A stretch of DNA of 19,569 nt from Bryobacterales bacterium (GCA_003142355.1 PLMF01000215.1:14102-33670); one strand, 5' to 3'; shown: positions 6,784-15,535, counted from the stretch's first letter. Notes: generated from the letters alone by a model not told the origin. Program-made: numbers and translations.

Positions 6784-9231
6784 TTGAGGCCCCATCCGAA
6801 ACGCTCTCACCCACTTCTTACCACAACCGGCGAAATTTGTCACGAAGAATCTTCGAGTAATACGTATCCTTTCCTTCTTACCATGTTGGCGGCACTGATC
6901 TTATGCGTCGGAGCCGACGCTCAGAATCCACCCCCGGCCGCAACCGCCCCCAGGCCCCCGGCCGTACCCCCGAAATCCATTCCCCTGGGCGAGTGGAATG
7001 TGGTGTCCGATACGTCGGACAGCGACGGTACGGTGCACAAATGGCACGGGCACCCCGTCGAGATGGAAGACTCGCGCATGCTTTTCCGCGCCGACGATAT
7101 CGAGTGGGACGAATCCACCGGCGACGTCCACGCCTCCGGCCACGTCTACTTCCGCAATTTCGATCGCAACGAGCAGATCTGGGCCGACCACCTCGAGTAC
7201 AACACCCAGGACGAGACGGGAAAGTTCTACGACGTCCGCGGCGAGACGCACCCGCGCATCGCTTCGCGTCCCGGCATGCTTACCACCAACAGCCCATTCC
7301 ACTTTGAGGGCCAGTGGGCCGAGCGCATCGGCGATAAGTACATCCTCTATAAAGGATGGGTCACCAACTGCAAAGTACCGAACCCGTGGTGGTGGATGCG
7401 CGGTCCCAAGTTCGATATCATCCCCGGCCAGCGCGCCATCGCTTACCGCTCCGTGTTCCTGTTGCGGAAGATACCGCTGTTCTACACGCCCTTCTTCTAC
7501 CATTCGCTCGAGAGGGAGCCGCGCAAGAGCGGTTTCCTCACCCCTAACATCGGACACAGTTCGCAGCGCGGCTTCATGCTGGGCCTCGGTTACTACTGGG
7601 CCATCAAGCGCAGTTACGATTTGACTTACCTGGTTCAGGACTACACTGCCAGGGGTTTCGCGCATCACGTGGATTTCCGCGGCAAGCCGCGCGAGGGCAC
7701 CGATTTCGACGCCATTCTCTACGGAGTCCAGGACCGCGGCGCGCCAAATAGCGGCAATCCCCCGCAAAAGTACAGCGGCGCCAGCCTCTATGTGACGGCT
7801 AAGTCGGACTTGGGCGACGGCTGGACGGCGCGGGGCGCAATCAACTATATCACTTCCTTCCGGTTCCGGCAGGAGTGGACGCAATCCTTCAACGAGGCCA
7901 TCGGATCGGAAATCCATTCGGTGGGCTTCCTCGACAAGAACTGGTCCACTTACACGTTCAATGCGATCTTCGCGCGCCTGGAGAACTTTCAATCCATCGA
8001 AGTGCCGATTACCGATCCCGCCACCGGTAATTCGCATTACGTGGCCAATGCGGTGATCATTCGCAAGCTGCCCGAGGTTGAGTTGGGCAGCCGCGACCAT
8101 CTCATCTGGAAGAACATACCGCTGTGGTTCTCGTTTCAGTCCGCCGCCGGACTCCTGTACCGCAGCGAGCCGGTCTTTGACAGCACGACCAATCCAACTG
8201 CCCTGATCGACACCTATCACACCGGCCAATTCATGAACCGCGTGAATCTGGCGCCCCATGTGACAACCGCGTTTCACTGGGGGAGCTTCCACCTGGTGCC
8301 GAGCTTCGGCATCCGGGAGACTTACTACGGAGAGGCCCAGGCGCCCTATCAGGACCGGTTCCGGGTGATCGGCACGAACATCGTGAGGAGCGCACGGGAT
8401 TTCTCGGCGGACCTGATTTTCCCGTCGCTGGCGCGCATCTACAATAAGAAAACGGTCTTTGGGGACAAACTCAAGCACGTGATCGAGCCGCGCGCCACTT
8501 ACCGGTACGTCACCGGGATTGGGGACGATTTCAACCGGTTCATTCGTTTCGACGAGACCGACCTGCTTTCCAACACCAACGAGTTGGAGCTCTCGCTCAC
8601 CAACCGAATCTATGCCAAGCGCGGCGATTCCGTGCAGGAGATCTTCACCTGGGAGTTGCTGCAGAAACGCTACTTCGACCCGACCTTCGGCGGCGCGCTG
8701 GCCCCCGGCGTGCGCAATGTGTTCGAGAGTACGGCCGACCTGACGGGGTACGCCTTTCTGGTCGGCCCTCGCAGCACCTCGCCGGTGGTTTCACTGCTTC
8801 GCATGAGCCCCATCAGTGGTCTGGGCATCCAGTGGCAGGCCGACTACGACCACCGCCGGCATGGAATTGTGGACAGCACGCTTTCGGTGGACTACCGCTG
8901 GCAGAAGTACTTCGTTTCGGCGGGAAACAACGAGGTTCACAACGACCCGGCCCTCGCGCCCGCCGCCAACCAGTTCCAGTTCCGGACGGGGTTCGGCGAT
9001 CCCAACCACCGCGGATGGAACGCCGCCGTGGTGGCGGTTTACGATTACCGCAAGGCGGTGATCCAGTATTCCACCACCCAGGTGACTTATAACACCGATT
9101 GCTGCGGGTTCAGTGTGGAGTATCACCGGTATAACATCGGGTTACTCAACTTGAGCGACTGGCGTGCGGCATTTGTGGTGGCCAACATCGGTAGCTTCGG
9201 CACGCTGCGCAAGCAGGACCGCGTGTTCTAA
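6784..9231 (+). CDS. lptD: LPS-assembly outer-membrane protein LptD (OstA/Imp)
   Basis: LptD forms, with lipoprotein LptE, the outer-membrane translocon that inserts lipopolysaccharide into the outer leaflet. An N-terminal jellyroll (about 60-190) contains the LptA-like repeat ADDIEWDESTGDVHASGHVYF. The barrel follows from about 230, opening with the typical IPLFYTPFFYHS, KSGFLTPNIGHSS and YYWAIKRSYD. Cysteines at 196 (TNCK) and the adjacent pair at 773-774 (DCCG) match positions that form the essential disulfides in E. coli LptD. The 815 residues are counted from a TTG at 6784. The start is uncertain: no Shine-Dalgarno is seen there, and the in-frame ATG at 6883 leaves too short a signal peptide (MLAALILCVGADAQ). 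The gene stands between a divergent RDD gene and an antiporter remnant. Confidence 0.9.
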   Translation: MRPHPKRSHPLLTTTGEICHEESSSNTYPFLLTMLAALILCVGADAQNPPPAATAPRPPAVPPKSIPLGEWNVVSDTSDSDGTVHKWHGHPVEMEDSRMLFRADDIEWDESTGDVHASGHVYFRNFDRNEQIWADHLEYNTQDETGKFYDVRGETHPRIASRPGMLTTNSPFHFEGQWAERIGDKYILYKGWVTNCKVPNPWWWMRGPKFDIIPGQRAIAYRSVFLLRKIPLFYTPFFYHSLEREPRKSGFLTPNIGHSSQRGFMLGLGYYWAIKRSYDLTYLVQDYTARGFAHHVDFRGKPREGTDFDAILYGVQDRGAPNSGNPPQKYSGASLYVTAKSDLGDGWTARGAINYITSFRFRQEWTQSFNEAIGSEIHSVGFLDKNWSTYTFNAIFARLENFQSIEVPITDPATGNSHYVANAVIIRKLPEVELGSRDHLIWKNIPLWFSFQSAAGLLYRSEPVFDSTTNPTALIDTYHTGQFMNRVNLAPHVTTAFHWGSFHLVPSFGIRETYYGEAQAPYQDRFRVIGTNIVRSARDFSADLIFPSLARIYNKKTVFGDKLKHVIEPRATYRYVTGIGDDFNRFIRFDETDLLSNTNELELSLTNRIYAKRGDSVQEIFTWELLQKRYFDPTFGGALAPGVRNVFESTADLTGYAFLVGPRSTSPVVSLLRMSPISGLGIQWQADYDHRRHGIVDSTLSVDYRWQKYFVSAGNNEVHNDPALAPAANQFQFRTGFGDPNHRGWNAAVVAVYDYRKAVIQYSTTQVTYNTDCCGFSVEYHRYNIGLLNLSDWRAAFVVANIGSFGTLRKQDRVF

Positions 9232-9255
9232 ACAGGCGGCGCCGGGCAGGATGCC

Positions 9256-9707
9256 ATGAAACTCAGCTTTGAAAGCGCCGCGCTGCTCCTGCTGATCGCG
9301 GCCGTGGTCGCGATGCTGACGCGAAGGCTTCGCCTCCCTTACAGCGCGGGCTTGGTTGCCGCGGGAATGGGGCTGGCGCTCTTGCCGTTCTCACCGGCGG
9401 TCAGCCTCACCAAAGAACTCTTGTTCACCGCGCTTCTTCCCCCGCTGATTTTTGAAGCTGCCTTCCATCTTCCCTGGAAGCCGCTACGCCGGGATCTTTC
9501 TTTGATCCTGGTGCTGGCCAGCGCCGGCGTGCTTCTCTGGTGTTCGGCGTTCTGATTGCGGCCACCGACCCGGTTTCCGTGGTCGCCACCTTCAGGGAAG
9601 CCAGGGTGCACGGGCGCTTGCTCCTGCTGGTGGAAGCCGAGAGTCTTTCTAATGACGGCACCGCGGCCGTTTCGGTGGTGCACAGCCTGAATCCTACGGG
9701 GCTATAA
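9256..9707 (+). pseudogene. Cation:proton antiporter (CPA1/NhaP-like) remnant with internal deletion and 3' truncation
   Basis: The ATG at 9256 opens a typical Na+/H+ exchanger N-terminus: MKLSFESAALLLLIAAVVA, then LPYSAGLVAAGMGLALLPF and LLPPLIFEAAFHL. After ASAGVLL (near 9536) the frame breaks and stops at 9553-9555. The conserved continuation resumes in another frame from about 9537 as LVFGVLIAATDPVSVVATF, followed by LLLLVEAESLSNDGTAAV; it stops at 9705-9707. From family knowledge about 20 residues are missing at the break, including part of a membrane helix, and the remaining helices and C-terminus (normally 400-550 residues) are gone. The ATDP and NDGTA motifs carry the ion-site acidic residues but cannot work in this broken form. 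It begins 24 bases after lptD and may once have been in its operon. Confidence 0.88.
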
Positions 9708-9708
9708 T
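9679..9708 (+). promoter_or_regulatory. Candidate promoter for the 9787 gene
   Basis: TGCACA (9679-9684, four of six consensus bases), an 18-base spacer and an exact TATAAT (9703-9708) lie about 80 bases before the chosen ATG. A transcript would begin near 9715. This disfavours the longer GTG start at 9712. The -10 box overlaps the last codons of the antiporter remnant. Confidence 0.5.
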
Positions 9709-9786
9709 CGTGTGAACCGTGTCCAGTCAGACGTTTGGGAGTTCCTCCATTACTACCGGCAGAAAGAACGGGGCAGGGGGAGAACG

Positions 9787-10608
9787 ATGCAGCCAGGAAA
9801 AGCAAAAGTCACATTCAAAGAGGGTTTCCTATGCGGCAATCCGGCGGCAGCCCCCTTCAAGGATCTCGACGATTTTTACAATAGGGGACAGTTGGTCCAT
9901 CTCGAAGAGTTCTTCGTCTATGAGCACGAGTGGCTAACCACAAAGATGCTGATCCCGGTCAAGGAAGCCGGCTTTTCCCGGGCTTCAATCGAAGACGCTG
10001 TGAATGCATTGATCCTCACACCGGATCCCGATTTTGTTGGGAAGCTGATTCTGGCGGATCACGTCCATCCAATGGCGCCGTGGTTTCAGCAAACCGAGGG
10101 AACGATAATCATGGGCGAAAGTTCGGAGGACGGGGTGGTCCTGCTCTATCGGCCAAGCCCCGGCAGTATCCAGCAAAGCCTCGTATACGAATGGTGCAAC
10201 TTGCTGAGGATATACAGCTCTGATGCCGCCGAGCTCTTTTTGCTCACAGAGGCTCTGGAGGACTTCGTCCATCTGGAAACAGGCAAAGCGGTGCGCGACC
10301 AGAGGCTTGCCTGGAACTTACTGGGCAGCCTGTTATTAAGAGAACAGGAAGAAACCGTTTTCATGCTCTGCGTGCGTTTTCCACTCAAAGCCGCCGTGTT
10401 TGGAAGTGCGCTCTTGAAGGCCTTGCTGGCCATCGCCGATTTCAGGCAGACAGCCCAATATCCGTTCTTTCTCGATCGGGGAAAACTGATCCGCTATTCG
10501 GCAGGCAAAATCGGCCTTGACGCTTTGAAAAAACTCCCCCGGCGGACCAGTGCCATCGAGAGGCTGATTGAGTTTCTTGGAGCGCAGGATGTCTTCGGGA
10601 TTTCTTAG
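9787..10608 (+). CDS. Protein of unknown function, lower GC than its neighbours
   Basis: I do not recognise this 273-residue protein. It has no signal peptide or clear membrane helix and is rich in Leu, Phe and acidic residues, mostly helical in appearance. The N-terminal part holds FKDLDDFY and VHLEEFFVYEHEWL (37-50). The middle has ADHVHPMAPWF (90-100), and the C-terminal third is helical and basic (KKLPRRTSAIERLIEFL). LVYEWCNLL (132-140) recalls the layout of a zincin helix HExxH, but both His are replaced (Tyr134, Asn138), so I do not claim peptidase activity. The ATG at 9787 has a strong AGGGGGAG eight bases upstream; an in-frame GTG at 9712 would add 25 residues but lies at the predicted transcript start. 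One 60-base stretch (10201-10260) is about 53% GC, against clearly higher values around it. It is flanked by two gene remnants, which suggests an acquired gene. Confidence 0.75.
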   Translation: MQPGKAKVTFKEGFLCGNPAAAPFKDLDDFYNRGQLVHLEEFFVYEHEWLTTKMLIPVKEAGFSRASIEDAVNALILTPDPDFVGKLILADHVHPMAPWFQQTEGTIIMGESSEDGVVLLYRPSPGSIQQSLVYEWCNLLRIYSSDAAELFLLTEALEDFVHLETGKAVRDQRLAWNLLGSLLLREQEETVFMLCVRFPLKAAVFGSALLKALLAIADFRQTAQYPFFLDRGKLIRYSAGKIGLDALKKLPRRTSAIERLIEFLGAQDVFGIS

Positions 10609-10613
10609 GGGCA

Positions 10614-10643
10614 ATATGAACCCAACGGGCGTCAGGTTCATAT
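10614..10643 (+). terminator. Inverted repeat just downstream of the 9787 gene
   Basis: ATATGAACC (10614-10622) and GGTTCATAT (10635-10643) are perfect 9-base complements around a 12-base loop, beginning five bases after the stop codon. There is no U-tract after the stem, so it is at best a weak or factor-assisted terminator, or a 3' stabilising hairpin. Confidence 0.3.
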
Positions 10644-10699
10644 CGATCGGCAGGCGCATCCCTCAACTGTCAAGCGCCCGTGCGATACCATAACTGCTG

Positions 10700-10840
10700 A
10701 TGATCCCCGGCGTGATCCCCGTGGCGGGGCGTGGGAGCCGTGCTTTTCCCAGAACCCCCGGACTGCCGAAAGTGCTTCTGGAAGTCGGCGGCAAGACCTT
10801 GCTCGAGCGCAACATCGAGCTGGCGCGCGGATGGCGATGA
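10700..10840 (+). pseudogene. N-terminal stub of a sugar-phosphate/MobA-like nucleotidyltransferase
   Basis: The 46-codon frame from the ATG at 10700 reads GVIPVAGRGSRAFPRTPGLPK and then VLLEVGGKTLLERNIELARG. This is the nucleotide-binding N-terminus of NTP-transferases (GlmU/RmlA/MobA type): the G-x-G-S-R loop, then the L-P-K-x-L motif. Members normally run to 230 residues or more; here a TGA follows at 10838-10840. The Rossmann core and metal-binding aspartates are absent, so it cannot be active. Its last codons overlap the start of the glycosyltransferase gene in another frame, as expected if a deletion joined the two. It was probably once part of a surface-glycan gene set with its neighbour. 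Confidence 0.75.
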
Positions 10841-12336
10841 GTCCCCAGAGCAGGCCGGCGTCATCCTGGACCCAGAGCGTTTGGCTGCTGGCGGCTGCGC
10901 TGCTGGTGCAGGCTGCCATGCTGTTCCATCGGCTCGGCCTGGGCTCCCTGTGGTGCGACGAAGCCTTCACGCTGGATACCGTGCCCCGCGGCTGGTCGCA
11001 GATCCTGCGGACCCTGGCTGTCGATGTTCATCCGCCGGTTTACTATTTTCTGGCCCGGTTCTGGTTGCATGTGCCGCTGGGCTGGAATCCGTTGGAGCAA
11101 GTGCGGGCGCTTTCCGCCATCTTCCTGTTATTGGCGCTGGTGGCGGTGGACCGCCTCTGGCTGCGGGGCTGGTCGGGACGGCCATGGTTTCTCGCGCTCT
11201 GGACCGCCTCGCCGTGCCTGCTGCTCTACGGGCGGATGGGCCGCTCCTATTCCTTGCAGTTGTTGTGTGGCGTCGTCGCTCTCCGGTTCGGCATGGACCT
11301 GGTTGGCCGCCCCAGGGAAGGGAGACGGCTGCTGGGTTACATCGCGGCGGTGACGCTGCTGCTCTATGTGCACTACGTTCCGGGGCTGGGCCTGCTGGCG
11401 GCCGTCGGTGTACTGCTGGCGCGCCGGGGCGCCTGGCGTGCTCTTTTGATTTCGAATGCCGTGGTGGCAGTGGCCTACCTGCCGTGGCTGGCAACTCTGG
11501 CGGGTACGCTGGGCAAGGTCGCCCGGGCACATCCCTACCAGGTAGTGCACAATCCTCTGGCCGATTATGGCGTGAAGCTGGCGTACTGGTTTGTCTCGTT
11601 CACGTTTGGCGAGTGCCTGACCACGGCGGTGGTGGTGGTGTCGGCATTCCTCTCGCCGTTTCTGGTGTGGTGGGCCGTGCGGGCGCTGCGCCCGATGCCG
11701 GAGTGGTTCCCCTTGGCGGCCTCGACGGCGGTGATTGCACAGGCCGGTGTGGCGGCCTGGGTTTCGTTTCCTTTTATGCCCGCCCGCCTCCTGTTCCTCT
11801 GGCCGTTCTGGATTCTGTTGCTGGTGCGCGGAGCCGAGGCGCGGGGCCGGGTTGGCCGCCTCGTCCTGGTGGTCTGGTTGGCCGTTTCGGTCCTGGGCGT
11901 GTCCAGCTACTATCGCCGGCAGGGCTTCCTCAACAAGGCGTATGTGGCGCCCTACGACGAGATCGCTCGAACCATCAACTCCGGTCCGCGGGATGGGCTG
12001 GTGGCGATCGACTTCTTCAACACCGATGCCGTGGTAGCTCGCCGTCTCATGCGGCCGGATCTGCGGGTAGTGCTACTCGACGGGCCGGACGCCATGGCGG
12101 AGGTCCGCCGGCTGGCCCCCTCGGCATCCGTGGTTTGGCACGTGGCCAACACCCACGATCTTTCGCCGGGGCGTCTGAACGTTGTGCTGGACCAAACCCT
12201 GTCGGCTGGGCGGGAGGTTGTGCGGCGTGAGTATCTGCCATACTCCGGCGCCGAGCGGATGGTGATGAGCATTTTGGGAATCGCGGAGCGCCCCACTCAC
12301 TTCCTGCAACTGCTGGAATACCGGAGGGCCGGGTGA
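10831..12336 (+). CDS. Polytopic GT-C fold glycosyltransferase (GT39/PMT-like)
   Basis: This 501-residue integral membrane protein has about ten hydrophobic helices. The first (about 15-36) is followed by the loop motif LWCDEAFTLDT (40-50), whose Asp43-Glu44 pair is the catalytic/metal signature of lipid-linked-sugar transferases of the ArnT/PMT type. VHPPVYYFLARFWL (66-79) follows, which is also typical. A soluble tail begins near residue 370. Such enzymes take a sugar from a polyprenyl phosphate donor and attach it outside the membrane to lipid, glycan or protein; donor and acceptor are unknown here. The start is uncertain between ATG codons at 10831 and 10837, and neither has a clear ribosome binding site. 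This fits with its original 5' region having been replaced by the nucleotidyltransferase stub. It is convergent with the TonB receptor gene, 22 bases away. Confidence 0.85.
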   Translation: MAMSPQSRPASSWTQSVWLLAAALLVQAAMLFHRLGLGSLWCDEAFTLDTVPRGWSQILRTLAVDVHPPVYYFLARFWLHVPLGWNPLEQVRALSAIFLLLALVAVDRLWLRGWSGRPWFLALWTASPCLLLYGRMGRSYSLQLLCGVVALRFGMDLVGRPREGRRLLGYIAAVTLLLYVHYVPGLGLLAAVGVLLARRGAWRALLISNAVVAVAYLPWLATLAGTLGKVARAHPYQVVHNPLADYGVKLAYWFVSFTFGECLTTAVVVVSAFLSPFLVWWAVRALRPMPEWFPLAASTAVIAQAGVAAWVSFPFMPARLLFLWPFWILLLVRGAEARGRVGRLVLVVWLAVSVLGVSSYYRRQGFLNKAYVAPYDEIARTINSGPRDGLVAIDFFNTDAVVARRLMRPDLRVVLLDGPDAMAEVRRLAPSASVVWHVANTHDLSPGRLNVVLDQTLSAGREVVRREYLPYSGAERMVMSILGIAERPTHFLQLLEYRRAG

Positions 12337-12358
12337 GCGCCGCCGTGGCGCACATCGC

Positions 12359-15300
12359 CTACCAGGCCAGCCGCAGTCCGAGCTGCGCCTGCCGCATCGC
12401 GGCCGCCGCGGTAATCTGGCCGAAACTGGCGGAATTCAAGTTCACCGTCGGCCCGTTCAGGTTCACCAGGTTGAGGGCATTGGTCACCTCGGCGCGGACC
12501 TCCAGCTTCATGGATTCCCTCAGCCGGAACTGGCGGAACAGGGACGCGTCCAGCAGCTTCGCGCCCGGAGCGTCGAACAGGTTGCGCGAGGAGTTGCCGT
12601 CCGCGCCCGCCACCGGGGCCTTGAACGCGGCCGTGTTGAACCACGCCATGGTCGCCAACGCGCGCGCCCGGTTCGGATCCAGCGTGGGATCGCCCACCAG
12701 GTCGCAGCGGTCGGTGCTGCTGCCATCGACGTTGTTATCCTGGCCGGTGGTGCAAGTGAGCGGCGTGCCGCTCTTGGCCGTCCCGATGATCGATAGCGAC
12801 CAGCCATTCAAAATGGTCCGTATCGCGGGCTGGGCTCCCTTGAAATAGTCGATCTGCCAGACCGCCGACAGCGAGAATACCTGCCGCCGGTCGCTGTTGG
12901 TGCGCCCGCGCTCCAGGGCCAGGTTCCGGAAATCCTCGGCTCCGCCGGTCGGCTGGTTGTTCTGCGTTTGCGCGCCCTCCATGCTCTTGGCGAAGGTGTA
13001 GAACGCCTGCAGGCTGAGACCGTGCGACATGCGCTTGCGCAACGAAGTCTGCAGTCCGTGGTAATCGGAGTTGATGATCCCGTCTTCGTAGTAGATGATG
13101 CCCAGCGTCCCCGGCAGGTTCGGCCGCCGGGTGGGCAGATTCGTCGTGGTGGCGGCCGGATTCCAGACCGGGTAGTTCTTATCCACCGTGAATGGCAGGT
13201 GATGCGCCAGCGAGCCCACATAGCCCGCGCTCGCGCTCAGGTCGCTCCGCAATTGCCGCTGCACCGAAAAATTGAACTGGTAGGTGTAGGGGAAATGGAA
13301 ATTCTGGGCCAGGGTCGAAACGTCCGCCGGCAGGAGGGCGAATTTCGGGCTCCCGGGAACGTAGCTGATCGGGAAGGGCGAACCGCCCATGTTCCCGTAC
13401 GGATCCGACAGCGTCTTCACGTTGGCGAACGTCTGCCGCGCCGAGAAGGGCTGGTAGTCCGTGGTCATGTTCATGTTGTTGCTCGAAATGCTGCCGTAGA
13501 AGATGCCGGCGGACGCGCGGATGGAAGTCTTCCCGTCGCCGAACGGGTCCCACGCCAGGCCGAAGCGCGGTGCGAACATCCTCTTGGACGGCTCGATGAT
13601 GCCGCGGCTCACGCCCGCGTCGCCGGGGAACAGCAGGCCCTTCGGCGCGTTGGGCGCGATCGTCGATTGCACGCCGGGCGCCCAGGTCATCTTGCGGTTG
13701 AGCGGGTCGGTCATCGACGTGGGTACTTCGTAGCGCAGCCCCAGGTTCAGCACCAACCGCGGGTGAACGCGGAAATCGTCCTGCACGAACAGACCGGTGT
13801 ACCAGTCGTTGTCGATCTTGGTGCACGGGGTATCCTGCTTGAAGCTGGCCGGCAGCCCCATCATGAAATCCGCCAGGGCATTGCCAGTCCTTTTGCCGTC
13901 GAACGACCACACCCCGTAGTTGTTCAGGGACGTGTCCTGGATGAATTTTTCGAGTGAGCCGTCGATACCCATCTTCAGGGAATGCCGGCCCCGGATAATA
14001 GTCATCGAGTCGCGGACACCATAGTAGTTGCTTCCCGCGATCGGCCCCTGGATGGCCTCGGAAAGCGTAAACACCCCGCTGACCGTGATCTGCGGCAACG
14101 ATTTCGGGCCCTGGATGGTGAATTTCGATCCCAGGTCGGAGAGGTCGATGCCGGGCAAGTTCAAACGCCCGCCGAAATTGCGGACGTAGGTGGCGCGGAA
14201 TTGGTTGACGACGGTCGGGCTGATGGTCCATGTGTCGCTGGCGTTCAAGTTCTGCTGCTTCCAGGTGTAATCCTGCTGGGACCACGCGATATTGCCCCCC
14301 GCCGGCTGATACTCGTAACCCTTCGTGTAGAAGTAACTGCCGGTCACCTGGTGCTTGGCCGACGCCACCAAGTCCGTCTTGAAATTCACGTCGTCGGAAT
14401 TCGACGGGCGGGGAACCGACCCCTGCCATTTACTGCCGGGGATATTGGATGGAAAAATGTAGGTACTGATGATCTTCATCGCCGCCGGGTCGAGGGCCGA
14501 TGCGGCAATCACGCCATTGGTGATGCCGGCGACTCCTGTCGGCTTCTTCGCCGAGGCCGAGAAGTCGCCCGTCCGCTCCGCCACCGTGGGCACGATCGCC
14601 CCGTTCAGCACGTCTTGCGCCCGCTGTCTCAAGCCGGAGTAACTGCCGAAGATAAACAGCTTGTCCCGCCGGATGGGACCGCCGGCGCTGCCGCCGAACT
14701 GGTTCCGCCGCTGCGTCGGCCTGCTCAGCACGTTCCAACTGTTGGCGTTGAGCTGGTCGTTGCGGAGAAACTCGAACAGCGAGCCGTGCAGCGCGTTGGT
14801 CCCCGATTTGGTGACCACGTCCACCACCCCCGCGGTGAAACGGCCAAACTCCGCGCTATAGCCGTTGGTGACGACGCGGAACTCCTCGATGGCGTCCGGG
14901 TTTGGCAGGGCATTCCCGGTGTTCCTCAGGCCTGTCATATTGGCGCCGCCGTCCAGGAAATAGGCCACCGAGCCGGTGCCGCCGTCGCCCGATCCGTTGA
15001 TCGCCACCGTGGTCTGCCGGAAGCCCACCGTGTTGGCTTCGGCCATCATTTCCACGCCGGGCGTCAGGTTCAACAGCGCGTACACGTCCCGGTTCACCAA
15101 CGGCATCTGAGTGATTTCCAGGTTCTCCACCGTGCGTCCGATCTGCGCGTCGGAGACGTTCACCAGCGGAGCGTCCGCGGTGATCGAGACCGATTCGGTG
15201 AGCGCCCCGACGTCCAGTATCATGTCCACGCGGGCGTTGCGGCTCACGTCCAGCACGACGCCGGATTGCTCGTACTTCTTGAAGCCCTGGAGGCTGGCCG

Positions 15301-15535
15301 CTACCTTGTATGAGCCGAGCGGCAGGGCCGTGAACGAATATTCGCCGTTGGCCTCCGACTTCCCGGAGCGCGTGAAATTCGTCTCGGTGTTGACCACCGT
15401 CACCTCGGCGCCGCCCACCACCGCGCCGGTGCGGTCCGTAACGGTGCCAAAGATACCGGCCGTGGATACCTGCGCCGCTAACGGCGAGGCCGTCAGGCAA
15501 AGCACAACTGCGAGTCCAATCCCATAAGCTTTCAT
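12359..15535 (-). CDS. TonB-dependent receptor with N-terminal carboxypeptidase-regulatory-like domain (Oar-like)
   Basis: This 1058-residue outer-membrane protein begins with the signal peptide MKAYGIGLAVVLCLTASPLAA. A CarbopepD_reg-like beta-sandwich covers about 24-108, including GTVTDRTGAVVGGAEVTV, YSFTALPLGSYKVAA and the following strand. The plug domain runs about 115-245, with MPLVNRDVYALLNLTPGV, YFLDGGANM and VTKSGTNALHGSLFEFLRND. The rest is a beta-barrel ending in LGLRLAW with a terminal aromatic. Acidobacteria carry many such receptors for uptake or surface processing of polymers or siderophores; the ligand is not readable. I chose the ATG at 15535, which has GGGAG six bases upstream and starts the signal peptide; the frame extends 13 codons further without that feature. 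It is divergent from a membrane-anchored regulator-like gene. Confidence 0.92.
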   Translation of the reverse strand: MKAYGIGLAVVLCLTASPLAAQVSTAGIFGTVTDRTGAVVGGAEVTVVNTETNFTRSGKSEANGEYSFTALPLGSYKVAASLQGFKKYEQSGVVLDVSRNARVDMILDVGALTESVSITADAPLVNVSDAQIGRTVENLEITQMPLVNRDVYALLNLTPGVEMMAEANTVGFRQTTVAINGSGDGGTGSVAYFLDGGANMTGLRNTGNALPNPDAIEEFRVVTNGYSAEFGRFTAGVVDVVTKSGTNALHGSLFEFLRNDQLNANSWNVLSRPTQRRNQFGGSAGGPIRRDKLFIFGSYSGLRQRAQDVLNGAIVPTVAERTGDFSASAKKPTGVAGITNGVIAASALDPAAMKIISTYIFPSNIPGSKWQGSVPRPSNSDDVNFKTDLVASAKHQVTGSYFYTKGYEYQPAGGNIAWSQQDYTWKQQNLNASDTWTISPTVVNQFRATYVRNFGGRLNLPGIDLSDLGSKFTIQGPKSLPQITVSGVFTLSEAIQGPIAGSNYYGVRDSMTIIRGRHSLKMGIDGSLEKFIQDTSLNNYGVWSFDGKRTGNALADFMMGLPASFKQDTPCTKIDNDWYTGLFVQDDFRVHPRLVLNLGLRYEVPTSMTDPLNRKMTWAPGVQSTIAPNAPKGLLFPGDAGVSRGIIEPSKRMFAPRFGLAWDPFGDGKTSIRASAGIFYGSISSNNMNMTTDYQPFSARQTFANVKTLSDPYGNMGGSPFPISYVPGSPKFALLPADVSTLAQNFHFPYTYQFNFSVQRQLRSDLSASAGYVGSLAHHLPFTVDKNYPVWNPAATTTNLPTRRPNLPGTLGIIYYEDGIINSDYHGLQTSLRKRMSHGLSLQAFYTFAKSMEGAQTQNNQPTGGAEDFRNLALERGRTNSDRRQVFSLSAVWQIDYFKGAQPAIRTILNGWSLSIIGTAKSGTPLTCTTGQDNNVDGSSTDRCDLVGDPTLDPNRARALATMAWFNTAAFKAPVAGADGNSSRNLFDAPGAKLLDASLFRQFRLRESMKLEVRAEVTNALNLVNLNGPTVNLNSASFGQITAAAAMRQAQLGLRLAW

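Noticed and set aside
6901..8478. A 525-codon minus-strand open frame opposite lptD
   Set aside because: No recognisable motif and no ribosome binding site; the plus strand encodes LptD with conserved cysteines and barrel motifs.
10731..12230. A 499-codon open frame overlapping the glycosyltransferase on the same strand
   Set aside because: Its product is low-complexity Gly/Ala/Arg with no domain features, while the other frame gives a clear polytopic GT-C enzyme. High GC keeps the alternate frame open.
12968..15313. Long plus-strand open frames (329 and 443 codons) opposite the TonB receptor
   Set aside because: Antisense shadows with repetitive Arg/Val/His composition; the receptor frame is intact and has a signal peptide and known domains.
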